The notes: generated by a model not told the origin, from the letters alone. Counted from the first letter of the stretch, positions 1-9,625 are shown. The stretch: DNA of 24,541 bases from Mucidula mucida (GCA_015501055.1 JADNYV010000513.1:1-24541); one strand, 5' to 3'. Numbers and translations: made by a program.

Positions 1-11
1 GGAGGGGGTGA
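1..11 (+). other. Polypurine tract directly before LTR 1
   Basis: The window opens with GGAGGGGGTGA, and the LTR begins on the next base. The same 11 bases stand directly before the second LTR at 1015-1025, where they follow the integrase stop codon. In LTR retrotransposons this purine-rich tract primes plus-strand DNA synthesis and lies just upstream of the 3' LTR. Its presence here means LTR 1 is itself a 3' LTR, so more of an element probably lies upstream of the window. Confidence 0.75.
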
Positions 12-541
12 TGTTATGAATTGCCATATTTTCACACTTTCACATCTTATCATATCTTATCGGGGGCCTTGTCTTATCAACCAACGGGCTGTTTCATCAT
101 CTGTTTCGTCACCGATCATACTCCTGTTCATTACCGAAGCCCGTACTCATGTCGGACACACGCCTAACACATGGATGACATCATACATGCCGATACCTCA
201 TGGATTCCCCATTGTATACACACCACCGACACTCGTAGCACACATGGTCGTTTCAGTATTATTACTTACATGCAGTTACCACTCGTATTTAATGGTTTTA
301 CGGACTAGTAGCATACAACACTGGGTCAAGGGCGTGGAGTTATCCCTAGCGGAAACACGTATGGACAAGGAGTCCAAACACAGGCTTACTAGTATATAAG
401 CAGTAGTGTAGTATCATTGTACTTTAGTTCCGATCTCGTTTATACACCTGGCCTAGCCTAGTCTTACGAACGCAAACACTTTCTTCCTTAGTTCTTGCTG
501 TGGTACCTGGTTGAGTCTCGTGGCTTAGTCAGTCGCTAACA
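12..541 (+). repeat. Long terminal repeat 1 of a Ty3/gypsy retrotransposon
   Basis: This repeat is about 530 bp, begins TGTTATGAAT and ends GTCGCTAACA, so it has the usual TG...CA ends. It aligns along its full length with 1026-1553. By eye there are roughly 25-30 differences (about 5 percent), mostly transitions, plus a few single-base indels. A TATATAA box at 393-399 is followed by a downstream region that is very similar in both copies, as expected for the promoter of the element. The short reading frames inside it are by-products of the repeat and not genes. Confidence 0.9.
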
Positions 542-543
542 CT

Positions 544-1014
544 TACAAGCTCCAGATTCCTCACACGTGGAAAAGCATCCATCCCGTGTTCAATGAGGCC
601 TTGTTGACACCTTATTACGAGCCCCAATTTCTGACGCAACCCCGAGACACGCACCCACCACCTGTACTGGAAGGAGCCGAACCGGAATGGGAGGTTGAGA
701 AAGTGGTAAACTCCTGGAAGTACCACGGGGGTTTCCAATACAAGGTTCACTGGAAGGGTTATGGCATACACAAGCAGACATGGGAACCGGCATGAAATCT
801 CAAGAATGCCGACGAAGCCATCCGTGATTTTCACCAACAGTACCCGAACAAGCCGAAGCCACCTGCGCTTGCTCGAATTGAAGTCCCTATGTTGCAGTTT
901 CCATCTCATTTATTCCAACTCATGCCTCCACCCAATACTGAACCCCTTAACGTCACGCTACCCTCTGCAGCTCTCATGGAGCGACTCTGGCGCAGAATGG
1001 AACTTGCGCCTTAA
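544..1014 (+). pseudogene. Truncated integrase C-terminus with chromodomain (Ty3/gypsy)
   Basis: The frame starting TAC at 544 gives the end of an integrase: a TWKSIHPVFNEALLTPY stretch, typical of chromovirus integrases just before the chromodomain, then a chromodomain (WEVEKVVNSWKYHGGFQYKV, then HWKGY and TWEPA) at about 690-792. A TGA at 793-795 follows TWEPA. The same frame then continues with NLKNADEAIRDFHQQYP, the usual end of the domain, and runs to a TAA at 1012-1014. The reading therefore continues through one nonsense codon. Everything upstream (gag, protease, reverse transcriptase, RNase H, integrase core) is missing; the fragment joins LTR 1 directly. In intact elements the chromodomain steers integration to marked chromatin. 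This copy is a non-autonomous remnant. Confidence 0.88.
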
Positions 1015-1025
1015 GGAGGGGGTGA
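1015..1025 (+). other. Polypurine tract before LTR 2
   Basis: GGAGGGGGTGA lies immediately after the integrase stop codon and immediately before the TG of LTR 2. It is identical to bases 1-11. Confidence 0.75.
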
Positions 1026-1553
1026 TGTTATGAATCGCCATATTTTCACATTTTCACATCTTATCATATCTTATCGGGAGCCTTGTCTTATCAACCAACG
1101 GACCGTTTCATCATCTGTTTCGTCACCGATCATACCCCTTTTCATTACCGAAGCCGTACTCATGTCGGACACACGCCCAACACATGGATGACATCATACA
1201 TGCCGATACCTCATGGACTCCCTATTGTATACACACCACCGACACTCGTAGCACACATGGTCGTTTCAGTATTATTACTTACATGCAGTCACCACTCGTA
1301 TTTAATGGTTTCACGGACTAGTAGCATACCACACTGGGTCAAGGGCGTGGAGCATCCCTAGTGGAAACGCGTATGGACAAGGAGCTTCAAACACAGACTT
1401 ACTAGTATATAAGCAGTAGTGTAGTATCATTGTACTTTAGTTCCGATCTCGTTTATACACCTGGCCTAGCCTAGTCTTACGAACGCGAACGTTTTCTCTT
1501 TAGTTCTTGCTGTGGTACCTGGTTGAGTCTTGTGGCTTAGTCAGTTGCTAACA
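1026..1553 (+). repeat. Long terminal repeat 2 of the same Ty3/gypsy family
   Basis: A 528-bp repeat matching 12-541, with TG...CA ends (TGTTATGAATCG to GTTGCTAACA) and a TATATAA box at 1406-1412. It sits where the 3' LTR should be: after the integrase end and the polypurine tract. No recognisable primer-binding site follows at 1554, so the sequence beyond is probably host flank. Confidence 0.9.
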
Positions 1554-1895
1554 ACCACAGAACCACGACGGACAGGAAAGCACAAACCAGAACACAGCCA
1601 CGGAACCACTGACAAACAGACAAGAGTATGGGTACGGAACGAACAAGAAAATGCCACGGGGCGCACTGGAACAAACAAGAAAATGCCACGGGGCTACGGA
1701 AAGAACAACAAAATGCTGGTGGTGGTGTATGGTGTTGACCGGTGGTGGTGATGGTCAAAGTCCAGAAAGTGATCTGATGTGGTGGTCTGGCAATCTACAC
1801 TCCTTTTTGAGAGATTGGTCATCTGCCATGTATCTAGCATCGTTTTGTCTTATGATCTAACGACAAACTGGCGGAGCTGCTAGAATACCTACTAG
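1554..1895. repeat. Non-coding flank with a small tandem repeat
   Basis: No convincing gene. A 21-bp unit (AACAAGAAAATGCCACGGGG plus C) occurs exactly at 1642-1662 and 1674-1694, and a degraded third copy (AACAACAAAATGCTGG) lies at 1704-1719, giving a period of about 30-32 bp. Reading frames on both strands here are short and low in complexity. Confidence 0.55.
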
Positions 1896-2060
1896 CGACA
1901 TGGAGTCCAAAGTGCACCGCGTGAACCTCAAACATCCCCCTACTTGGCCATTTCCTTCTTGGAGAGTATACTTTGTGTTGCATCGCCATAGTCTTGGAAC
2001 TTTCAGAGACCGGTCAGTGTACATATACATTTCCCGCCGCCGCCGGACAAAGGTTATCAT
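1896..2060 (+). repeat. Dispersed repeat, copy C (degraded)
   Basis: This stretch aligns with 23525-23700 (plus) and with 16300-16450 (minus). Shared blocks include CCGCGTGA..CCTCAAAC, then CCCCCT, TTGGCCATT, GAGAGTAT, GCATCGC and CCGCCGCC. Identity looks near 60-65 percent by eye. One frame from 1900 stays open for 84 codons and contains a CTCAAAC-encoded NLK stretch, but the other two copies do not keep the same frame open. I treat it as a repeat and not a gene. Confidence 0.5.
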
Positions 2061-2310
2061 GCAGGAACAGTTCATTCAGATACTGAATTTCTTTTTGAAT
2101 GCTCTGTTTTTCAGCGGTCTTGTCGTCTTCTCTAACTGCGCTGGCGTCCAATAGCTACAATGCCGCTTTGCAGATATGTACTATACAGTACAGGCTGTTG
2201 GTAGTTTACTGTAAAGCGGTTAGGTACGGGCATCATGATACTCTCTCCCCAATGTGGTGTATTCTTGTAAACAGATGATCCACAGAGAGACTATCTTCTT
2301 GCTTCTAGGT
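2061..2310. other. Non-coding flank left of the DNA transposon
   Basis: I see no gene here. The stretch ends in GGT (2308-2310), which is repeated at 8979-8981 on the other side of the transposon and may be its target-site duplication. Confidence 0.4.
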
Positions 2311-2331
2311 ATCATCAGGAAAACCCTCCCG
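2311..2331 (+). repeat. Left terminal inverted repeat
   Basis: 21 bp, exact reverse complement of 8958-8978, with core CAGGAAAACCCTCCCG. It lies about 110 bp beyond the last recognisable transposase codon. Further inward only short words are shared (such as GGGCTAAT and GCGGTAA). Confidence 0.82.
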
Positions 2332-2500
2332 GGCTAATCTGAAGGGAATAAGTCAAAAATTTGCGGTAAACATGCTAACTCTGCTAAAGAAGTTAACCTG
2401 TCTGAATTACCACAACTTTGATATACATTACATTGTACCGCTAATGATACTTGAAATAACTACGTTGATCTCGATAATTATTCATGAAAAATGTGCCTGC

Positions 2501-5500
2501 TCAATCCAAGACATTCTCTGAAGACCACTCCTTTGGGACGACGCGACCCCATTTCGGAAACAACGCAACACTTCCTTTGATTAGGCTCACTGGCAAAACG
2601 GAGACGAGTGGCTTTCCGTCATGAGCCGTATCACGTCGGATAAGATAGAGGTTGGACCGAGCATCTGCTCTTGCCGTGAAGCGCGTGAACCACTCGACAT
2701 AGGCAAAATGAGGAGGAACATCAACATTTGGTGGAAAGAGCTTCTCAACACTCTTCGGTGGCAGCGAGAAAACAACGCGAACACGTCCGACGCAAAGGCC
2801 TATCAAGGCATCAGATCTGTGATGTTCATGCGAGGAAACGATGCACTTACCATCAAGGGGATTGTTGCTATCTGGTGTCGCCTCACGGACACGCACCAGA
2901 ACAGTGTCAAACCGAGAGAAGCGAGTAACTTTTCCGGTTGATGAGGTGACCCGAGGATAAACATGGACAGAATCGAGTGTCTCGCCATCATAGAAGTCCG
3001 TGTTGATGAACTTGATTCGATGAAAGACCGGGACGGCGTTGAATGGAATGGTGATATCATGAGCAGCTTCCTCAATCTGTGCCGCTGTACCGAGCGGGTT
3101 CCTGAACTGGGCAACGAAGCGACAGAGTGCAGGAATGAATAATGAAGCGCCATATGAGGTCTCGATGGTGGAAATCTTAACAGATTTCAACGTCGGCGAC
3201 TTGGTCATCTTAATCATGTACGGACAGAGCAGATCGGCGAAGGAGACACGAATGTGCGATTGAGCAGCAGCTGCACTAGTCGGAGATGGAAGAAATACCC
3301 GCTCACCCAACCGCCAAGAAATATAGTTGGCGTGAAACATGATCTTCTCCCGCCGCTCTAGCCACTTCATCATCTGTTTGTACTCATCCTTGCAGTTGGT
3401 AGAACGGTATGCATCCTTTGCAAAGTCGATGTGAAGGCGCTCCGTTGCCTCTGTGTTATAGTTATCTGCAGTGCCAAAGAGTCGGATCATGCGGGTGTAA
3501 TGATTGAGGAAATGAAGCTTCGGAATGTCAAAGTGCTCCCTTATGCCATGAGTCATGAACACCCACTTGTTGTCGTGGAACATGGACAGGGCCGAATCAA
3601 GTTCTTCCAGAGTTTTGTCGCTATGGATGGGGTATCGCGAGAGATACACGAAATCCAAAAGACCACGGGTAGCACAAACAAGTGCGGCAGATGAAGCGGA
3701 GGGGAGGGATGAGTCAATGACAAGACCAAGAAGAAAGGCACAGATCTGTTTGTGCTCAGTGCCACTAACACGAGATAAGCACGATATGCCTTTGTGAAAA
3801 GCACACATGGCATGATTCGGAGGGAGACGGCGCACCCGAGCGTTGAGTTCAGCTTCGCCAATGATATCTGTAATCCATTGAATCAGATGCTTGACAACCC
3901 CTTGAAGGAGCTGATGGAGAATGTTGGGCGTGATAGAGCGAAAGGCATCCACATACGGAAGATCTTCCCAGAATGGATGTTGGACAGGTTTGATGTTCTC
4001 TGCACCGCACCGTGATGCCCATTCGGGCGTTCCAATACTATTGACAGCTCGAAGCGCGTCATCGAAAACACGATAGTGGTATTTGCATGGAAAGTTTCCT
4101 AGCTCATCGTGCGGACACTCACAAACGGGAGAATCACCGTTGTAGGTACATGTAACAAGCACCTGTTCGGGATAATCACCGACGTAGGATGCGAAGATTG
4201 GGTGACAGTGTCGGGCTACTCTGTCGCCACTGTGCATAATCAAGCCTGCCATTAAAGCCTCCTTCAAGCCCGAGAGAATGCGCTTCAGACAGGCGTGAAA
4301 AAGATTGGCCAGAGTGCGACGACAAGCAGCTTTGTTCTCGATGTGTGCCAGCTTTGAGGTGGGCAGGTACGCAAGTAGTACCTGGCCGTTGCGCGATGGC
4401 TTTCGCCGAATATCCTTGGGAAGATTCCCAATCGTCAAGTATACTGGGTACGCTGTCTTGTTTCTGAACAGCGTTACCTGTGTCTTATCAGACGAGAGGA
4501 TCACCGGAATGATGGTGGCACCTGGTGTATTAGCCTCAACAGCTTTCTACAGCAACTATCAGAGAACCAAACACTCAAGATATTGAAGAATCAAACATAC
4601 TTGAGTATCCCACCACCACCTGTCAGTGTGAAAGTCATGAAATAGACGCATTGTTTTATTGCGATCGGTATAGTGTCGTTCGGGAGCAAAACAGAGATAC
4701 TCCATGTGCTGTGGATCACCGTAGAGCGCCCGAATGCATTCAATGACATTGTGTCGGTACAGATCGAAGGACTGGCCACCGACAACAACCTCCTCTCGGA
4801 AGAATTTTGGGCGGGAAGACGGAAGCTTCTTATCAATGAGATCGTTCAATTCCTTTGTAGTCTTGAAGCCCAAGTCGAGGCGATCACAAACCTAGAAACA
4901 TCAGACAATATTCATGATTAGAATGTTTTTCTTATCTCGTCAATGCCAAGGAAGCGCGTAAACGAGGAGGCGCTTGGTCCATCCATTTTGGCCCATTGCG
5001 CCACCTCCCACTCCAACTTCGTTTTGAACGGCGCATACAGATGCGGGCGCTTGCCCGGAGAATGAGGGAGACTCGACTCGTAAACCTCAAAAGCATTACA
5101 TGTCGTGTTCTGATCCGGTACTGGGGCACCCGCAGATTCTCCAAAGTGAGTAACAAAGACCTCAGCATCCCGCGCGACCTTTTGAATAGGCGGAACAGCA
5201 GGGCCGGTGGCCTCGTCACTATTAACATCCATCGCGTCATCATCCCCCGCATCCTCTTGCTCGGTACTGTCCTCGGTAGGCATACCCGGGCGCGATGGCT
5301 CCCATCCACCCTGAAAATCCTCACCTTCCTCGTCATCATCCCCATCCGAGTCATCGTCGCCCTCGTCCGAGTCTGGATGTGCATCTCCCGGATCGTCACC
5401 AAGTCCAGGGAAGTCTCCTTCGGTATATTCGTCGGCAGGACCAAAGGCATCACCTTCAAAACGAGGCAAGTCGGGATCCCTCTCGGTGGCTGGATTATCA

Positions 5501-5724
5501 ACACTGGAATGCGACTGCGTAGCACCCGATGGCGAGAGGGACCGAGAATGGCGTCTCACAGGGTCACGTCGGGGAAGACTGGCCGTTGGGCGGATCCTTT
5601 GCGTGTACGCAGCACCAGCAGCTTGACATGCGCTGCTTGGAGTAGTAATAAAATGTTGAATAAGATGGTTAGCGCGCGTGAATTCATGTTCACAGCCAGA
5701 GCAGACAAGCTTAGAATCAGACAT
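2501..5724 (-). CDS. Plavaka transposase, probably decaying
   Basis: Model: exons 5724-4936, 4891-4601 and 4546-2501, giving about 1,041 aa. Residues 8-33 form a C-x2-C-x12-H-x8-C zinc-finger-like motif. A long acidic stretch follows at roughly 85-180. The catalytic part contains blocks I recall from Plavaka proteins: CFAPERHYTD, WWWDTQ joined across intron 2 to KAVEANTPGATIIPVILSSD, then KTQVTLFRNKTAYPVYLTIG, NLPKDIRRKPSR and HFDIPKLHFLNHY. The enzyme should cut and move the element by its terminal repeats. Intron 2 (4547-4600) has GT-AG ends. Intron 1 (4892-4935) has a good branch site and AG but begins ATAAGA where GTAAGA is expected. The TGA at 2501-2503 is followed in frame by 19 codons (AGTFFMNNYRDQRSYFKYH, to TAG at 2441) that look like the family's usual C-terminus. 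Both defects suggest loss of function. Family assignment is firm; activity is doubtful. Confidence 0.87.
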
Positions 5725-5758
5725 GGACGAATATGCCCAAGGAGTGTTATTATTGGAT

Positions 5759-5792
5759 CTCTGGAACGTGATAATGTCTAGACGTTCCAGAG
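5759..5792. promoter_or_regulatory. 11-bp palindrome in the divergent promoter region
   Basis: CTCTGGAACGT at 5759-5769 and its exact reverse complement at 5782-5792 are separated by 12 bp. The palindrome is 35 bp upstream of the transposase start and about 155 bp upstream of the DUF6532 gene start. It could be a protein-binding site in a shared promoter or a hairpin in the transposase leader; its role is unknown. Confidence 0.5.
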
Positions 5793-5841
5793 TCGGACCC
5801 AGTAAAATCTAAAAATTACTGCCAATTCGGCTTCAGAGATG

Positions 5842-5848
5842 TATAAAA
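5842..5848 (+). promoter_or_regulatory. TATA box of the DUF6532-like gene
   Basis: TATAAAA, about 98 bp upstream of the ATG at 5946. The intervening leader is pyrimidine-rich (ATTTCTTGTCCTTTGACTCG and similar), as is common near fungal start sites. Confidence 0.6.
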
Positions 5849-5945
5849 GCGAGGCCTCAAACGAAACAATACTCACCATCCCATTATTTCTTGTCCTTTG
5901 ACTCGTTGCCTTACTACAACTCAATCCTCTGAAATTTCGGCACAT

Positions 5946-8498
5946 ATGGCGCCGCCGCCGAAGGCCACACGCAAGCGCGCGGGAGTCCTGTCAGATGTGA
6001 CAAACTCTATCGCGACAACTCGACGTAAGTTCACGGACACTGTTATTGAGCTCGCGTACTCACATCTAACGGTATAGCAAAATGTGCTGTCGCAACCAAG
6101 CAGGTGGCTCAAGCAGCTCAGGCCGCCATCAAGAAGGCTGCCATTAAGACTTCCAAGAAAGCGCGCAAGGGTGGTATCCCACCGAAGTCGAAGGTCGTTA
6201 CAGACCAAGTAGGAACCTCTCCGGTTGTATCGAGTACGTGTTTTCCGCTTGTGTTAACAGTCTACATGGCTGATTACTTGTCTGAAAGCCGGGCCTAAGA
6301 TAGATCTACGCACTAGAAAGGAGCTGGTTCAGAAAGATCGTCGATTCCGCGCCCCGGACATGCTCAGTGACGAGGACTCGGACAACCATGTAAAAGAATC
6401 TGAAAATGGTAAGTTTATACCGCATGCCAGGCAAAACTCATGAATCATATACCTACACAGGCAAATCGCTTGAGGAAGACATGCGCGATTGCGTTAAAGC
6501 ACTCTTGGACCGAAAGAAGAGCGCCCGAGCTCAAGAAAGTCTGAAAGAGGTCCACGAAGAAGAGGCGTCTGATAATGGCGAGGACGATATCCGAGAAGAC
6601 CAGGATGAAGAAGACATGCTTGAGGACGACGAGGAACGCAAAGCAGACAACAAGGACGCGTTGAAGCTATTTGACGATGAGGTTAGTGATTAAGTTTTGC
6701 ATTCAGGCTGTGACCCGAGCTCACCTACGCGTAGGCAGCACATGTTGTGCCCAGAACGAACAAGACCATGACTGGAGCAACCAAGATCGGTAAGTCGGCA
6801 CGGATCGAGTAGCCTTCCCACGCTGACGTCTTGATCTCTTACCACCACCAAAGTCGACGACATTTACAATGATCACTCTATGGTTGTCGACTTTGGTCTC
6901 AACGACGGCCCCAGTGACATTGAAGATGTTGCTGATGACGATGACGCCGCTCCTACTGCTCGAAACTCGTCTGGATCCGGTATAGAGGATCGGCTTGCTG
7001 AGTACCCAGAAGTACGGCGGATGATACTTGTGCGTGTTCTCGTTCATTTTTTGAAAAAGTTTAACCACTGTACAGGAAGAGATTGATCATGTCTACGCGA
7101 AAAGCTTGGACCGCTCTCTGGCAGTGCCTGCCCGTGGTTGCCGTCGCAAGAACCCACAGAGTGCGGGTCGACGCCCGCAAGACGAGGTATGCAGCATCTC
7201 TTTTGCACTCATGATTGCTCACCTGTGGCAGGTGCCCTTGTTCCCTGCCAACAATCAGCCTAGATCACCACGTCCAGCCTCGCGCCCAGCCCCGCATCCA
7301 GTCTCGCGCCCAGCCCCATATCCTTCTCCGTGTTCTCTTGTCACTCGCCAACAACATGTCAACAACCTTGAAGAAGATGTCGATAGTGCTCAGTCTATGG
7401 ACCCCAATAACCCCATCTTTCTCAGACGTACCCAAATCATGGTTGTTCAGCACGGACGACGATGGTTCCTAACAAAGCGGGATCAAGGCCCTGCAATTGA
7501 ACGTGTACTTCGTCGTGCTATCCGGATAGCCACCTGCCTTATGGCCATCAACCCAGAGAATCCCGACTTCATACCATTCAACCAGTTCCAGCTCGAAGCA
7601 CTCTGTCTGGATTCACTTGTGGCCGCCGCTACCGAATTGGGACATGGTGGTGTGGGTGATATTGGTGACCGTCTGATTAATGGTGATGCGGATATGTATG
7701 TGAAGCCCTTGCGGGCGTATGTGCGTGTTTTTTTTTCAACAATTTGCGATTGATGCTGATTGATTCTGCTTTTAGGTGCAACAACGCCTGATCATCCAAC
7801 GGTCGGACGTCAAGAAAATTGCTGCAGCCGTCGTTCCCGGTTTGCTTGATCTCTCGAAAACAGACGCCGGCCGTCGCAAGAGCAAGGACCTTTTGGAGAA
7901 CCTGTCCTATGCCTTCGGTCTCAATGCAGCTGTATGTTTTCATCTCATCACGCGAGCCTTCATTGACTGGTGACTTTGACCAGGGTCAGCAGGATCGTAG
8001 TAAACCTTTGAGCGCCCCGGTGTTTGTACCCCTTCTCTCTGCCGCATACGGCTCCTCGGCTCTCGTCAAGTACGTCGACAAACTCTCTTCCGTTATCGCG
8101 GAAGGGCCACAGTCAAAAGAATTGGAGGTGACTCCACTGATGGTGGCTATGACAGCAACTGCGGTATGTCGATATTCCTTCCGTGTTCCTGTAGTCACCA
8201 CATTTCTAGGTACATGCCGTCATTTCGGAGATTGCGCACAATACGAAGGAGGAGTTCTCGGGTACCAATCTTGAGAACGTCTTCAAGACGCACTTGACAA
8301 TGCTGAACGGCCTTCGGGAACGCCGCATCGCGTACTACCACAAATTGATGCATGACTTCTACATCAGCTCAACGTAAGTTCTCGATGTCTTGCAGATGTG
8401 TTACTGATCAGTTTGACAGCGGAGCACTCCCTCATGCCACTCACGGTCTTTCGACCGATCAAGTTCTCAGCACCATCGACTGGGATGCGATCGCTTAA
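5946..8498 (+). CDS. DUF6532-like protein carried by the Plavaka element
   Basis: Twelve exons join in frame to about 661 aa: 5946-6024, 6078-6233, 6289-6408, 6461-6681, 6735-6789, 6854-7029, 7076-7186, 7232-7720, 7776-7931, 7984-8163, 8210-8373 and 8420-8498. Every intron has GT-AG ends and no stop interrupts the frame. The N-terminus is basic and probably nuclear (KKAAIKTSKKARKGG). An acidic segment follows (EEEASDNGEDD and EDQDEEDMLEDDEE), then a proline-rich repeat (RPASRPAPHP / VSRPAPYP, residues about 316-332). The second half resembles DUF6532, a basidiomycete family of unknown function. The best matches to my recollection are the C-terminal blocks: PLMVAMTATAVHAVISEI, then GTNLENVFKTHLTMLNGL. 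The gene starts 221 bp from the divergent transposase and lies inside the terminal repeats. It may be an accessory transposition protein or cargo. The exact donor of the exon 6 intron (7030 or 7012) is uncertain. Confidence 0.78.
7270..7323 (+). repeat. Short in-frame tandem repeat in the DUF6532-like gene
   Basis: Two near-identical copies of about 27 bp built on CTCGCGCCCAGCCCC encode the repeated SRPAP motif of the proline-rich linker. Confidence 0.5.
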
Positions 8499-8957
8499 AG
8501 ATGGACCAAATGTATGTACTTTAGTGTTTTGCTCTCGCTTCGCTTTCCTTCCCTTACCGTACCTCTAATTCACTCCCCACTCCTTTCGATTCCTCTTGCT
8601 TTTTGTGCCATATCATTATCGCTTTCGTGTTGCATGCTTTCGTGTTTTGCGTACTGTACTGTCTCGTAGTATGAGTTGTATCATTATTAAATGTGTCGTA
8701 TCATCACTGTCAGGTGTGAATTTTGAGCTGTTTCTTGCGGGCAGAATATGCCCAGAAATCATTCGATATGCAGCAGGAAAGAGGTGATCATTCTCAGTTA
8801 ATTATGCACCAAGTACCACCCGAAGTGTTCATAATCTAAATTGGGTGTCGAGGGACCTCTTTCATTACCGTTAATGTGACAAAAGTGGGTAACTCGTCTA
8901 AAGTGAGCACATTGGGCTAATTTCTCGCATTTCGGCTGTATTGGCGACGACTTACCG
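8499..8957 (+). other. 3' region of the DUF6532-like gene and right subterminal region
   Basis: No gene seen. It presumably holds the 3' UTR (T-rich, with ATTATTAAATG near 8683) and the subterminal part of the transposon up to the right inverted repeat. Confidence 0.45.
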
Positions 8958-8978
8958 CGGGAGGGTTTTCCTGATGAT
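8958..8978 (-). repeat. Right terminal inverted repeat
   Basis: 21 bp, exact reverse complement of 2311-2331, followed by GGT at 8979-8981, which equals the three bases before the left repeat. Confidence 0.82.
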
Positions 8979-8981
8979 GGT

Positions 8982-9625
8982 CACGTTCCTTGTTGCATTT
9001 TAATTCGTCGAAGGTGAATATCGCCAGCGTGAATGCAAAATCCGCCCAGTACGAGATCGGCGTTAGTAGTCTTGGTCAATCAACATTCCATGTCGTATTT
9101 TGTGGGAGGACGCGCCAAGCCTCCAAACTATTCGTGGCACTCTACCCTTAGGTCTCGGATAGAAGTACTTCAACTGTTCGAATGTCTGCTGACGCGTCGG
9201 TTTGCTCATCCGCCCCATGTCCTCTAGAACATCGAGAACGAGATGGGTTGAGGCCTATATTGAAAGTGGTCTGCGACAGCGGTTTGCCAGATCTGTATAT
9301 GTTGTCCATCGCTCTCTCTGATCTCCTCTAGAAAGTCGGCAACAAGACTAACAACGAGTCACCTTTCCCAAGCGTAACTAACTTTAATCTCCGATGCGCC
9401 TGTAACGTGTCCGGCCCTGAATCTCTGGTTCTCTTTCAACAACCATTGACATTGTTCATCTTATCTCTTTCGTAGCCGTATTGTTCTGCTCCACGTCCAC
9501 GCGGCACCAAAACAGTCTTATTGTTCTGCAGAATCCTTAAGTAGTGTGCCTCACCTCTATTTCCAGCAACGTGCACTGACCGGCAAACACACCCAGCTAC
9601 GAACCGACAGCGCCACAAAGCGATC
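8982..9625. other. Intergenic region, no gene seen
   Basis: I find no supported gene. A short direct repeat, TATTGTTCTGC, occurs at about 9479 and 9519 upstream of the next gene. Reading frames of about 64 codons on the plus strand show no recognisable motif. Confidence 0.4.

Larger units (their letters stand above)
2311..8978. mobile_element. Plavaka-type DNA transposon with a second gene
   Basis: The element is bounded by a perfect 21-bp inverted repeat: 2311-2331 reads ATCATCAGGAAAACCCTCCC plus G, and 8958-8978 is its exact reverse complement. Both ends are flanked by GGT (2308-2310 and 8979-8981), matching a 3-bp target duplication as in CACTA-like elements. Inside are two genes transcribed away from each other from a 221-bp intergenic region: the Plavaka transposase (5724 to 2501, minus) and a DUF6532-like gene (5946 to 8498, plus). 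Both lie wholly within the repeats. Plavaka belongs to the fungal KDZ/CACTA-related transposases. The 6,668-bp size is reasonable for a transposase of about 1,040 aa plus cargo. The family assignment and that both genes lie between the repeats are clear. That the repeats mark the true ends is inferred. Confidence 0.8.

Noticed and set aside
16..399. Open frame of 127 codons in LTR 1 and the similar one in LTR 2 (1083-1361)
   Set aside because: They lie wholly inside the LTRs and differ in frame between copies; LTRs of this type do not encode proteins.
2311..2319. Placing the transposon end at CAGG instead of ATCATCAGG
   Set aside because: The inverted match includes ATCATC on both sides, and flanks taken at CAGG show no direct repeat, whereas ending at ATCATC leaves GGT on both sides.
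4996..5781. 261-codon plus-strand frame over the transposase first exon
   Set aside because: It is antisense to the zinc finger and acidic region of the Plavaka protein; its arginine-rich translation is the usual shadow of an aspartate/glutamate-rich exon.
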